DNA of 57,667 nt from an uncultured Synechococcus sp. (GCA_903855705.1 CAINZT010000196.1:1-57667), one strand, 5' to 3'. Positions 29,866-38,463 are shown, counted from the stretch's first letter. Notes: generated by a model not told the origin, from the sequence alone. Translations and numbers: made by a program.

Positions 29866-30057
29866 ATGGCGGAACAAGCTCCAACGGCCCCAATCGGCGA
29901 ACTCCCCAATAACTTAGGCCCCACCTTGTTGATCATTGGTGGCAGCTTTCTTCTACCCCTGTTACTAGGGATACCCCTGCTGCTCATGGGCATCAGCCAA
30001 TTGCGCCGCGCCGACGGCAGCCGCGCCATTGCCGGTTGGCCGCTACAGCTGCCGTGA
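29866..30057 (+). CDS. Small single-TM hypothetical protein
   Basis: MAEQAPTAPIGELPNNLGPTLLIIGGSFLLPLLLGIPLLLMGISQLRRADGSRAIAGWPLQLP. Confidence 0.45.
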   Translation: MAEQAPTAPIGELPNNLGPTLLIIGGSFLLPLLLGIPLLLMGISQLRRADGSRAIAGWPLQLP

Positions 30058-30575
30058 TCGCAGTTGGCCAGGGCAAGGGAGATGGCAGCAGCGAGGGAAG
30101 TTGCGATGCCAACAACAAGGGCCACGATCCCAACCAGGGCGACGTGGGAGCCAGGGCGGCCTATGACCGGCTAGTTGCCGAGGCCCGACGTTCGATCGTG
30201 GAACTGAGCCCCAGGTCCCTGCGCAACTGGCTTAAGCAGGGCGCCGTACTGATTGACGTGCGCGAGCCCGATGAGTTTGCTGTGGGTCACCTGGAGGGGG
30301 CAATGCGCATTGATCGCGCCGAACTGGGGCTGGTTATCGATCAGTTGGTGCCCGACCTGGCCACCCCGATCGCCTGCTGTTGCTCCCGGGGCAACCGCAG
30401 TGCCTTGGTGGCCTATCAATTGCAACAGCTCGGCTACGGCAGGGTTGGCTCCCTGAGGGATGGGTTGGAACGATGGGATCAGAAAAAATCCCTACAACGC
30501 TCAAGGGAATCCGGGGCTGAGTCCCTTGAGCAACCCGAGCCTGCCCCGATTGAGGTTATGGAGCAGGGACCTTAA
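30036..30575 (+). CDS. Rhodanese-like domain protein
   Basis: LKQGAVLIDVREPDEFAVGHLEGAMRI...IACCCSRGNRSALVAYQLQQLGYGRVGSLRDGLERW; CSRGNRS active-site loop. Confidence 0.88.
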   Translation: MAATAAVIAVGQGKGDGSSEGSCDANNKGHDPNQGDVGARAAYDRLVAEARRSIVELSPRSLRNWLKQGAVLIDVREPDEFAVGHLEGAMRIDRAELGLVIDQLVPDLATPIACCCSRGNRSALVAYQLQQLGYGRVGSLRDGLERWDQKKSLQRSRESGAESLEQPEPAPIEVMEQGP

Positions 30576-30587
30576 CCAAAACGGCAA

Positions 30588-31244
30588 TTACCACATCCCT
30601 TTGACAGGTTTTAGGGGCGCACTGTTAGGGGGAGCAAGGCTAGAACTAGAGCTTGCGACTTGCCTAGCCTGGATACAGGCGGGCAGGAAGACATACCACG
30701 ACAAGAGTGAGGTCGACTGGGCAGGCGTGGTGGCATGGACCCGATCGCAGACGTTTTGCTTACCATCGAAACGATCGGTGTCGGCAAGCCGGAAATCGAC
30801 CGGCAAGGCAGCCAATATTCCTGCAGAGGAGATCGAGCCATCAAGGGCATCGGCCATGATCGCTGAGCGCAGGGCCACAACGGCATCCTGCTTCAAAGTC
30901 CAGTAGGGAAGATAGCTGCGGGTTTGCTCATCAAGGAACTGTACGCCGGCGGTGGAGTAGAGGAAATTAGCAACCGAAAGAAAATCAACGCTATAGGGCT
31001 TATTCATGCCAGCGCGAATTTCTTCTGCCGTCCAACCGGAGAGATGGATGCCATCTTGCAAGCCCCGATCCGTGATCGCCCCAGTGGACAGGAACGTGGT
31101 GATCGGCTGCTGATAGGTCGACCAAACTGCGCCGCCGGTGTTCCAACGGATCGGCCGCTCGGCCGCCTGGGCCCCGATGGGGGAAAGGATGGCGCCAGCA
31201 AAACCTGCGCCAAGAAGCATGGCAGGAATAATGGTGCGTTTCAT
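30588..31244 (-). CDS. Secreted DUF1400-like protein
   Basis: Signal peptide AMLLGAGFAGAILSPIGAQAAE; GWTAEEIRAGMNKPYSVDFLSVANFLYSTAGVQFLDEQTRSYLPYWTLKQDAVVALRSAIMADALDGSISSAGILAALPVDFRLADTDRF. Confidence 0.7.
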   Translation of the reverse strand: MKRTIIPAMLLGAGFAGAILSPIGAQAAERPIRWNTGGAVWSTYQQPITTFLSTGAITDRGLQDGIHLSGWTAEEIRAGMNKPYSVDFLSVANFLYSTAGVQFLDEQTRSYLPYWTLKQDAVVALRSAIMADALDGSISSAGILAALPVDFRLADTDRFDGKQNVCDRVHATTPAQSTSLLSWYVFLPACIQARQVASSSSSLAPPNSAPLKPVKGMW

Positions 31245-31273
31245 GGACTGTCAATGGTTCGCCCTTTCAAGTT

Positions 31274-31292
31274 ATTCATTCCTGCAATGAAT
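31274..31292. promoter_or_regulatory. Perfect inverted repeat (operator candidate) upstream of the DUF1400-like gene
   Basis: ATTCATT-cctgc-AATGAAT, about 30 bp upstream of the start at 31244. Confidence 0.4.
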
Positions 31293-31451
31293 TGGCACAA
31301 AAACCACATTTAGGCCAGATTGACCGCAGCATGCAGCAGATTGTTGGTACCAGCCACCAAACTCAAGCCCCCAGCAAAGATTGATCGCTAGCCATCACTG
31401 ATACGAGCAGCTCAATGCGACTCCTCCTGAACACCCTTAAGGGCCGTTGCC

Positions 31452-32636
31452 CTAAGCGTCAGAGCCCTCGAGCACGTGCCGAAGCCAGGGGCCAATCAAT
31501 TCCTCCTCCAGCAAGAAACCGTCGTGGCCATGGCGTGAATCGATCGTCACCAACCGCACGGGTGAACGGATTTGCGCAGCAATCGCTTGCTGTAAGTCCG
31601 CAGGGAACAGGCGATCGGAGCGAATCGATAAAATCTCCGTTCGAGCTTGAATCCGGGCCAGGGCTGCGGCAACGCCGCCCCGGTCGCGGCCGAGGTCGTG
31701 CCTGGTCATCGCTCCACAGAGAGCCCGGTAGCTGTGGGCATCGAAGCGGCCCAGAAAGTCCACCAGCTCCTGATGCTGGTGGCTGAGCCCAACTAAGCCA
31801 TGGGCCAAGTCTCCTAGTTGGCGATGGGAGAAGGGGCCTATGGGAAGGTGCCCAGAGGCCATTCCTAGTCGTCCAACCCCAAGATCATCAAGGGGCGACA
31901 GTCCATTAGGGGCTCCGTAGGAGACCAGGGCAATTGAGCGGGCCAGGGCCAGGCCCTCCAGCCGGACTGGTGACGCAGCGCTTGCCGGCCCGGTGCCTGA
32001 GATCTCCAGTCCAGGCTGGCCAGCGGCCCGCCAGGCTAGGGCCTGCAACTCCAGCTGGTGCCAAAGCTCCTGTTGGGGCGACGCAGCGGCTGCCGTGGCC
32101 AGCAGTCCCAGACGAGGCACCCGCCCTGGAGCCAGCAGGGCCCATTCCAGGGCCCGCATGCCACCCATTGAGCCACCGATCCCCCCATGCCAGCGGCCTA
32201 TGGCCAGGTGATCGGCCAGGGCCAACTCGCAGGCCACCTGGTCGCGAATCGTGATCCGGGGAAAGCCCAACCCGTAGGCCTGGCCATCGGCAGCTAGGGA
32301 ACTGGGGCCGCTGCTGCCCTGGCAGCCGCCGAAAACGTTGGGACAGATCACCCAGAAGCGATCGGTGTCGATCGGCCGGCCAGAGCCGATTAGCTGGTGC
32401 CACCAGCCAGCGGTGGGGTGGCCGGGTTCCCTGGGACCGGCCGCATGGCTATCGCCAGAAAAGCCATGGAGTAGCAACACGCCATTGGAGCGCTCCCGGT
32501 TGGGCTGGCCCCAGGATTCGTAGGCCAGCGTGATCGGCCCGAACGGCTCACCTCCTTCCAAGCGAAGGGGCTGCCTCTGAAATAAACTGGCGTATTGCCG
32601 CTGGCCGGGGGGATCGCCCGGTTGCCAGGCACCCAT
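31452..32636 (-). CDS. metX: Homoserine O-acetyltransferase
   Basis: ITLAYESWGQPNRERSNGVLLLHGFSGDSHA, PNVFGGCQGSSGPSS, GGSMGGMRALEWALL, RLVTIDSRHGHDGFLLEEE. Confidence 0.95.
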   Translation of the reverse strand: MGAWQPGDPPGQRQYASLFQRQPLRLEGGEPFGPITLAYESWGQPNRERSNGVLLLHGFSGDSHAAGPREPGHPTAGWWHQLIGSGRPIDTDRFWVICPNVFGGCQGSSGPSSLAADGQAYGLGFPRITIRDQVACELALADHLAIGRWHGGIGGSMGGMRALEWALLAPGRVPRLGLLATAAAASPQQELWHQLELQALAWRAAGQPGLEISGTGPASAASPVRLEGLALARSIALVSYGAPNGLSPLDDLGVGRLGMASGHLPIGPFSHRQLGDLAHGLVGLSHQHQELVDFLGRFDAHSYRALCGAMTRHDLGRDRGGVAAALARIQARTEILSIRSDRLFPADLQQAIAAQIRSPVRLVTIDSRHGHDGFLLEEELIGPWLRHVLEGSDA

Positions 32637-32641
32637 GGGGA

Positions 32642-33934
32642 TCAGGCCGCCAGGGAGGCGAAGGCCAGGTCCAGATCAGCCAGGAGATCAGCCACGCTTT
32701 CCAGACCGATCGAAAGTCGCACCAAGCCCTGGGTTACCCCTGAACTGGCCAATTCACTCTCGCTCAGTTGGCTGTGGGTAGTAGAAGCAGGGTGAATAAT
32801 CAGGCTACGCACATCGCCGACATTGGCCAAGTGGCTGAACAGCTCGGTGGCCTCGACGAAGCGGCGCCCGGCTTCCAGGCCGCCCGGCAGTTCGAACGAC
32901 ACAATCGCCCCCTGGCCCAGGGGCAAATAGCGCTGGGCACGTCCATACCAGGGGCTGCTGGCCAAACCTGGATAGATCACCCGGCTTACATCGGAGCGCT
33001 GCTCCAGCCAGGTGGCGACAGCCAGGGCATTTTGGCTGTGGCGCTCCAGGCGAAGGGACAGGGTCTCGATCCCTTGTAGAAACAGAAAGGCGTTGAAGGG
33101 GGCCACCGCATTACCCAGGTCGCGCAGCAGGGTGACCCGGGCCCGCAGGATGTAGCGAGCCGGGAACAGGGGGGCTGGCAGCTGGCTAAACACCAGGCAG
33201 TGATAACTGGGATCGGGCTGGCTGAATTGGGGGAAGCGGCCACTGGCCTCGTAGTCAAACGTTCCCCCATCCACGATTACGCCACCGATCGAGGTGCCAT
33301 GGCCACCGATGAATTTGGTAGCCGAATGGACGACGATGTCGGCGCCATGCTCCAAGGGCCGCAGGAGGTAGGGGGTCGCCAGAGTGTTATCGATCACCAG
33401 GGGAATCCCGGCCCCATGGGCGACGCCCGCTACCCCCTCGATATCGAAGACATCCCCCTTTGGATTGCCGATGCTTTCGCCAAAGAAGGCCTTGGTGTTC
33501 GGCTGGATGGCGGCGCGCCATTGCTCAAGAACATCGGGATTCTCCACAAAACTGACGGAGAGCCCCAATTTCGGGAAGGTATGGCGAAAGAGGTTGATCG
33601 TGCCGCCATAGAGGGAGGAACTGGCGACGATGTGGCCGCCATGTTCAGCCAGATTCAACAGGGCTAGGGCTTCAGCCGACTGGCCGCTGGAGGTGGCCAG
33701 GGCCGCCACGCCACCTTCCAGGTCGGCGATGCGTTGTTCAAACGCCGCCTGGGTTGGATTCATGATGCGCGTATAGATATTGCCCAGCTCCCTTAAGCCA
33801 AACAGATCGGCCGCATGGTTCGTGTCTCGAAACACGTAGCTAGTCGTCTGATAGATCGGCACAGCCCGGGCTCCCGTGCTGGGATCGGGAACGGTGCCCG
33901 CATGGATCTGGCGGGTTTCAAATCCTTGGGCCAT
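32642..33934 (-). CDS. metY: O-acetylhomoserine aminocarboxypropyltransferase (sulfhydrylase)
   Basis: MAQGFETRQIHAGTVPDPSTGARAVPIYQTTSYVF..., VVHSATKFIGGHGTSIGGVIVDGG; internal start chosen within the 510-aa ORF. Confidence 0.94.
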   Translation of the reverse strand: MAQGFETRQIHAGTVPDPSTGARAVPIYQTTSYVFRDTNHAADLFGLRELGNIYTRIMNPTQAAFEQRIADLEGGVAALATSSGQSAEALALLNLAEHGGHIVASSSLYGGTINLFRHTFPKLGLSVSFVENPDVLEQWRAAIQPNTKAFFGESIGNPKGDVFDIEGVAGVAHGAGIPLVIDNTLATPYLLRPLEHGADIVVHSATKFIGGHGTSIGGVIVDGGTFDYEASGRFPQFSQPDPSYHCLVFSQLPAPLFPARYILRARVTLLRDLGNAVAPFNAFLFLQGIETLSLRLERHSQNALAVATWLEQRSDVSRVIYPGLASSPWYGRAQRYLPLGQGAIVSFELPGGLEAGRRFVEATELFSHLANVGDVRSLIIHPASTTHSQLSESELASSGVTQGLVRLSIGLESVADLLADLDLAFASLAA

Positions 33935-33989
33935 GGCGGTATAGGAAGCAGCGGGTGGGTGGAGCGGAAGCGGGAAGCAGACGTGGAAA

Positions 33990-34505
33990 TCAGGCGAGAT
34001 GCTTAAGCTGCACTCTCTGCACCTGGGGGAGGACCCGGGCAGCAATCGCTGGGCCCAGTAACAGCCCAAACGAGAGGAGCAGCACGGGCACGGGCATGAG
34101 CTGCAAGCCCACAAGGACAGCACCGCCCGCCAGCAGGGCAGCCACCGTGACCGGTTCCTGGGCAACGGCGACAATCGGGGGCTGAACTCCGGCTAGGGGT
34201 AGCTCAAGTTCACGCCAATGGGTTAAGCCACCATCGAGCCATTGCAGGCTGCGGCCGTAGCCGGAGTCATGCAACAGGCCAATAGACTGTTGGGCCTGGG
34301 GATTATCGTCTGCCAGCACGATCCAATCGCCATCGGGCCACTCCTGGCTAAGCAACAGGGGTAGAGGAATGTTGTGGCTACCTTCGATATGGTGCTGGCG
34401 GAACGAACGACGCGAGCGGATATCGATTAACAGGGCAGGATCCGCCGACGCTTGGGACTCAAGCAACTGGCTTGGTGAAAGGCTGGACAGGGTCTGGGTT
34501 GTCAT
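33990..34505 (-). CDS. Rhodanese-like domain protein with C-terminal TM segments
   Basis: MTTQTLSSLSPSQLLESQASADPALLIDIRSRRSFRQHHIEGSHNIPLPLLL...; two hydrophobic C-terminal stretches. Confidence 0.75.
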   Translation of the reverse strand: MTTQTLSSLSPSQLLESQASADPALLIDIRSRRSFRQHHIEGSHNIPLPLLLSQEWPDGDWIVLADDNPQAQQSIGLLHDSGYGRSLQWLDGGLTHWRELELPLAGVQPPIVAVAQEPVTVAALLAGGAVLVGLQLMPVPVLLLSFGLLLGPAIAARVLPQVQRVQLKHLA

Positions 34506-34804
34506 GGCTGGAAGAGAAATGGGGGATAAGGAGCAGCGGTGATCGAGCGTCCCTGGAGGCGCTTCGGCATTCGGAACCATCCGCAACATCGCCATGCCAT
34601 TGGCCCAACCAGGTCCCAGGGATCGGGCCATTGTCAGCCTTTAGGAGGCAAAAAGCGGTATCCCGAGCCACAAACCGTAGAATTAGCACCAATCGGAGGT
34701 GTGGCGGCCCTGGTCCTGGCCTGCAGGCCCCAGTTGGCACCTAGAGAAGAGCAAGATCAGGCCTTCAGGGGTTGGGGTGGCGGCGAGCGTATGCCCCGCT
34801 TTGC

Positions 34805-34834
34805 CATAAAAAGGCCCCGGTTGGAGCCGGGACC
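34805..34834 (-). terminator. Intrinsic terminator
   Basis: Minus strand GGTCCCGG-CTCCAA-CCGGGGCC-TTTTTAT. Confidence 0.8.
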
Positions 34835-34985
34835 GGTGATTCCACTCCCTAACAGTTCCGAACAAGAATTCAGAGGAGCTTGTTCAAGTTCTGCACCATC
34901 AGCTTGCGGGCTATGGCAGGCATCGGTGGTGCGCCCGACTACAGGCCCGCAAGCCGATGACTACATCGTGGCTAAACCGGCTCGC
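34805..34985 (-). ncRNA. Putative structured RNA (sRNA or leader/attenuator), three tandem hairpins ending in an intrinsic terminator
   Basis: Minus-strand stems CATCGGCTTGCGGGC/GCCCGCAAGCTGATG (34959-34897), CAGAAC-TT-GAACAAG/CTTGTTCGGAACTG (34893-34853), GGTCCCGG/CCGGGGCC plus T5 (34834-34805). 5' end not defined. Confidence 0.5.
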
Positions 34986-35043
34986 ACGTGTTCCTGGCGT
35001 TACATGCCATTGAGCCACCAACGATAGGCTGAGACCAAATGAA

Positions 35044-35502
35044 GTGATGGCGATGGGCTACGACCATTCCTGTTTTGATGAGCAAGGCGGTCAGGCCCCT
35101 AGCCAGCCCACCCGACTGGACTCGGTGACCAATCCGCTCACCCAGGACGTTGACAGCGAAGCTGGCGGACTGGCCAAGGTGCACAGCCTGATGCCCCTAG
35201 AAGCTAGGCGCCTGATTTGGGAGGGGGCGTTGGTGCTTGTTCTCGCGCCAGAAGCCAAGCAGCACCTAGAACTGGGCGCGCCTATCGGCCGGCGCGTTGA
35301 GATTTGCCTGAATCGCCCTTGGGGTCGGGAGCTCAAGCGACTGGTCAACGACCCAGCTTTGCCGATCATCTGCTGCGAAGATGACCCCAAAAACCAGCGC
35401 CGCATCACCGGAAAATTACAGAAGTTGGGCTTCCAACATATTTTCACGGTTCAGCCCCATCCGATCACCGGAGTGAGTAATAACGACTCAATAAACCAGT
35501 GA
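35044..35502 (+). CDS. Hypothetical protein
   Basis: 152-aa ORF with coding-like composition: SLMPLEARRLIWEGALVLVLAPEAKQHLELGAPIGRRVEI...; divergent from the RNA candidate. Confidence 0.6.
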   Translation: MMAMGYDHSCFDEQGGQAPSQPTRLDSVTNPLTQDVDSEAGGLAKVHSLMPLEARRLIWEGALVLVLAPEAKQHLELGAPIGRRVEICLNRPWGRELKRLVNDPALPIICCEDDPKNQRRITGKLQKLGFQHIFTVQPHPITGVSNNDSINQ

Positions 35503-35632
35503 ATTTAAGCTTGGTATCGATTGCCCATATCATTGACATCGAAGGTACCTAAAACCCCGATCCCTTTGGGCGATCGCTCTTGATTTGGTTGCTCCATAGT
35601 GTGCAATGAGCTAGTGCCTAGGCGACGCACCC

Positions 35633-36439
35633 TCAAACCAGGGCCTGTCCTAACGCTGGTTCAGGGATGTGGTGGGCCACCAGTTCACCGGAACGGAGCA
35701 GCAGGGCTTCGCCGTTTAGAAGCGGCAGCCACTGCTCGTTGGTGGTGAGGGGTTGGGTGCTCACAATCGTCACCACATCGCGATCCGTGGTCACCTGGGA
35801 GAAATCGACAGTGAGATCCTCATCGGCCAGGGTGGCGGTGGTGAAGGGGGCCCGCCGGGTGAGGCGATGCAATTTTGTGGTGGCATAGGCAAACAACCAA
35901 GCGCCATTGCTGATCAGGCAATTGAAGATGCCCATGGCCGCCAGCTGGTTGGCCCTAGCCAGAAGGGCCTCAAACAGGGCGTTGGGATTCTGGGGATCGA
36001 TGCGGTCACGATCTAGACCATTGAGGATCCAGCAAAAGGCTGCCTCACTATCGGTACTGCCGTAGGGCTGAAATACTCCCGCCGGGTCTAGCTGGCCCTT
36101 GATGTCGCCATTATGGGCAAACACCCATTCCTGACCTTGCCATTGGCGGTGAAACGGATGGCAATTCTCAATGGCAATTACCCCCTGGGTGGCCTTGCGG
36201 ATATGGGCAATGGAACAATGGGCCTTGAGGGCAAGATCAGCCACCTCGGCCGCCACTTTAGAAAAGGCCGCCGGAGTTTCTTCCCGGTAGATGGTGACTC
36301 CCTGGCCAGCTGGATCAAAACTGGCTAGCCCCCAGCCATCGCCATGTTCACCGGTAGCTCCTCCGCGGCGGGCCAGGCCGCGGAAGGAAAAGGTCATATC
36401 GGTGGGGGTATTGGCACTGAGGGCCAGCAATTCACACAT
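35633..36439 (-). CDS. Class II glutamine amidotransferase (YafJ-like)
   Basis: MCELLALSANTPTDMTFSFRGLARRGGATGEHGDGWGLASFDP..., IAHIRKATQG, NCHPFHRQWQGQEWVFAHNGDI; N-terminal Cys2. Confidence 0.93.
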   Translation of the reverse strand: MCELLALSANTPTDMTFSFRGLARRGGATGEHGDGWGLASFDPAGQGVTIYREETPAAFSKVAAEVADLALKAHCSIAHIRKATQGVIAIENCHPFHRQWQGQEWVFAHNGDIKGQLDPAGVFQPYGSTDSEAAFCWILNGLDRDRIDPQNPNALFEALLARANQLAAMGIFNCLISNGAWLFAYATTKLHRLTRRAPFTTATLADEDLTVDFSQVTTDRDVVTIVSTQPLTTNEQWLPLLNGEALLLRSGELVAHHIPEPALGQALV

Positions 36440-36587
36440 GCTTGCAATGAATACGTGATCTAGCCCATTCAGTTCAGGTCGGCGAGATGGGTTGCCAGGG
36501 CAGGGCCTTCTAATCACTTTACAGGGAGCAGCTTTGCCAAGCTGGTCAGGGTGTACAAACTCAATAGGTCTGCTGGCCTGGGTCAAT

Positions 36588-36615
36588 AAAAAGCCCCAAC
36601 CGCTCGGGCCGGGGC
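36588..36615 (-). terminator. Intrinsic terminator downstream of sbpA
   Basis: Minus strand GCCCCGG-CCCGAGCGG-TTGGGGC-TTTTTATT. Confidence 0.8.
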
Positions 36616-36678
36616 AGGGGGGTGGTGTGGTGAACCCCAGGCTCAGAACCCCACTGGGGTCCTGGCCGTGGGACCAGA

Positions 36679-37740
36679 TCAGCGGCTCTTGCTGAAGATT
36701 TGATCCCAGAGGCCACCCTTACCAAAGAACTTCTTGTTGACATTGGCCCAGCCGCCAAAGTCGGCCACCGTGAAGGTTTTCACCTGTTGGAATTTGCCCT
36801 TGGCAAAGGTCTTGCCTTCGGCGGTCACAGGCCGGAAGCCATTGTCCACAAAGGCTTTCTGGGCTACGGGGGTGTAGAGGTACTTGGCAAAGGCTTCTGC
36901 CACCTTGCGGGTACCGTGCTTGTCAACGTTTTTGTCGACGACAGCAATAGGACCCTCGATCAAGATGTTGGGGGTGGGCAGCTTGTAAGGCACGGTCCAC
37001 TCGCCTGTTCTACGGGCCAGGATCGCCTCGTTTTCATAGTTGAGCAGCACATCGCCCTTGTGGCGCTTCACGAAGGTGTCGGTGGCTTCCCGGGCATCCT
37101 TAGGCAGCACATCGACATTTTTGTAAACTGTTGTGACGTATTTGCGGGCGTCAGCATCGCTGCCACCGTCCTGGGTCACCGAGCCATAGAGGCCAAGGAA
37201 GTTCCAGCGGGCACCACCAGAAGTCTTGGGATTACCGGTCACGACGTCGACCTCCTTGTTGTCCAGGTCTTTCCACGTGGTGATGTGCTTGGGGTTGCCT
37301 GGCCGCACAAAGAAGGCCACCACCGAATTGGTGATGATCGAATTGTTGGGGTTCTTACGTTCCCAACCAGGCTGGATCAGGCCCGCCTCTTGGATCTTGA
37401 GCACGTCACCACTGAGGGCGACGCTAACCACATCGGCTTCCAATCCATCAATCACGGCACGGGTCTGGGAGCCGGAGCCGCCGTAACTGGATTTGATCTG
37501 GATGCTCTGTCCAGTCTTCTTCTTCCAGTCGGCTTCGAACAGGGGAATGATCTGGTCGTAGGCAGCCTTGGTGACGGCGTAGCTGACCAGCAGGATCGTT
37601 TGCGGAGCAGCGGCTGGCCCCTTCTTAGCGGCTGCTAGAGCGGCTGGGCTGCCTAGGCCACCCAGGCTGAGCGAAGCTAGGGCCGAGAGGGCGACACCGG
37701 CCCCCAGGCGGCGGGACAGGGGGGAAGGGAGGTAAACCAC
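36679..37740 (-). CDS. sbpA: Sulfate ABC transporter, substrate-binding protein
   Basis: ILLVSYAVTKAAYDQIIPLFEADWKKKTGQSIQIKSSYGGSGSQTRAVIDGLEADVVSVALSGDVLKI. Confidence 0.94.
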   Translation of the reverse strand: MVYLPSPLSRRLGAGVALSALASLSLGGLGSPAALAAAKKGPAAAPQTILLVSYAVTKAAYDQIIPLFEADWKKKTGQSIQIKSSYGGSGSQTRAVIDGLEADVVSVALSGDVLKIQEAGLIQPGWERKNPNNSIITNSVVAFFVRPGNPKHITTWKDLDNKEVDVVTGNPKTSGGARWNFLGLYGSVTQDGGSDADARKYVTTVYKNVDVLPKDAREATDTFVKRHKGDVLLNYENEAILARRTGEWTVPYKLPTPNILIEGPIAVVDKNVDKHGTRKVAEAFAKYLYTPVAQKAFVDNGFRPVTAEGKTFAKGKFQQVKTFTVADFGGWANVNKKFFGKGGLWDQIFSKSR

Positions 37741-37791
37741 TTAAAGCCGATGCAACACGAGTGGAATTAAAGCAGATGGGCTGGCCAGGGC

Positions 37792-37807
37792 TGTGGCCGT
37801 CGTCACA
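37792..37807. promoter_or_regulatory. CRP-type site candidate between sbpA and rrf2-like gene
   Basis: TGTGG-CCGTCG-TCACA; one mismatch from TGTGA-N6-TCACA. Confidence 0.45.
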
Positions 37808-37883
37808 GTTGCAGATCTGGCGGCCTTTCGAGGCGGGAGTCCTGCTGCCACAATCCGAATAGTCCCCTGCTCTTTGCTTCGCC

Positions 37884-38312
37884 GTGGCCTTCAGTTCCAA
37901 GACGGAGTACGGACTGGTGGCCCTGATTGAGCTTGCCAGCATTTATTCCAGTGGGGGCGTGCTGCAAGTAGCCGAGATCGCCGCCCGCCAGGGGATCCCT
38001 GACCGCTATCTAGAACAGATGCTCACCAGCCTGCGCCGCGGCGGCATCCTGCGCAGTATCCGCGGTCCCCGTGGGGGGTATCAGCTGGTTCGCCCACCGG
38101 CAGAGGTAGCCGTAGCCGAAGTGGTGCTGTGTCTGGATGGGGATCCGGCCAGCCGGGATGGAGCCCCGGAAACGCCCGAATACCAGGTGCTGCAGTCGCT
38201 GGCGAGCCAGCTGGAGCAGGCCCGACTCAAGGTGGTGCGGGCCACCAGCCTGCAAGACCTTCTGGATCGTCGCGATGGCCTGCTGCAGGCCCAGAGCATG
38301 TACTTCATCTGA
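37884..38312 (+). CDS. Rrf2-family transcriptional regulator lacking the IscR cysteine cluster
   Basis: SSKTEYGLVALIELASIY...VAEIAARQGIPDRYLEQMLTSLRRGGILRSIRGPRGGYQLVRPPAEVAVAEVV; only one Cys. Confidence 0.9.
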   Translation: MAFSSKTEYGLVALIELASIYSSGGVLQVAEIAARQGIPDRYLEQMLTSLRRGGILRSIRGPRGGYQLVRPPAEVAVAEVVLCLDGDPASRDGAPETPEYQVLQSLASQLEQARLKVVRATSLQDLLDRRDGLLQAQSMYFI

Positions 38313-38328
38313 GTCCGGGGACATTTCC

Positions 38329-38350
38329 CGCATGCCCGAGTGGGTATGCG
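38329..38350. promoter_or_regulatory. 22-bp palindrome upstream of cysR-like gene
   Basis: CGCATGCCC-GAGT-GGGTATGCG, 9-bp arms, one mismatch. Confidence 0.5.
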
Positions 38351-38463
38351 TGCTATGGTTTTGGCATCCCTGGGAGAAGCCGATGGGTTGTTGTCGCCGA
38401 ATGCTCCTGGCCGGTTGATGCCGGCCTCGCCTAACGCCATGACCGTTCCTTTGCCTTCTCGCC

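Noticed and set aside
34861-34909. Leader peptide MVQNLNKLL inside the RNA candidate (minus strand)
   Set aside because: Nine codons with no clear ribosome-binding site or relevant regulatory codons; likely coincidental within hairpin 2.
36700-37638. 312-aa plus-strand ORF
   Set aside because: Antisense to sbpA, whose minus-strand translation is clearly conserved.
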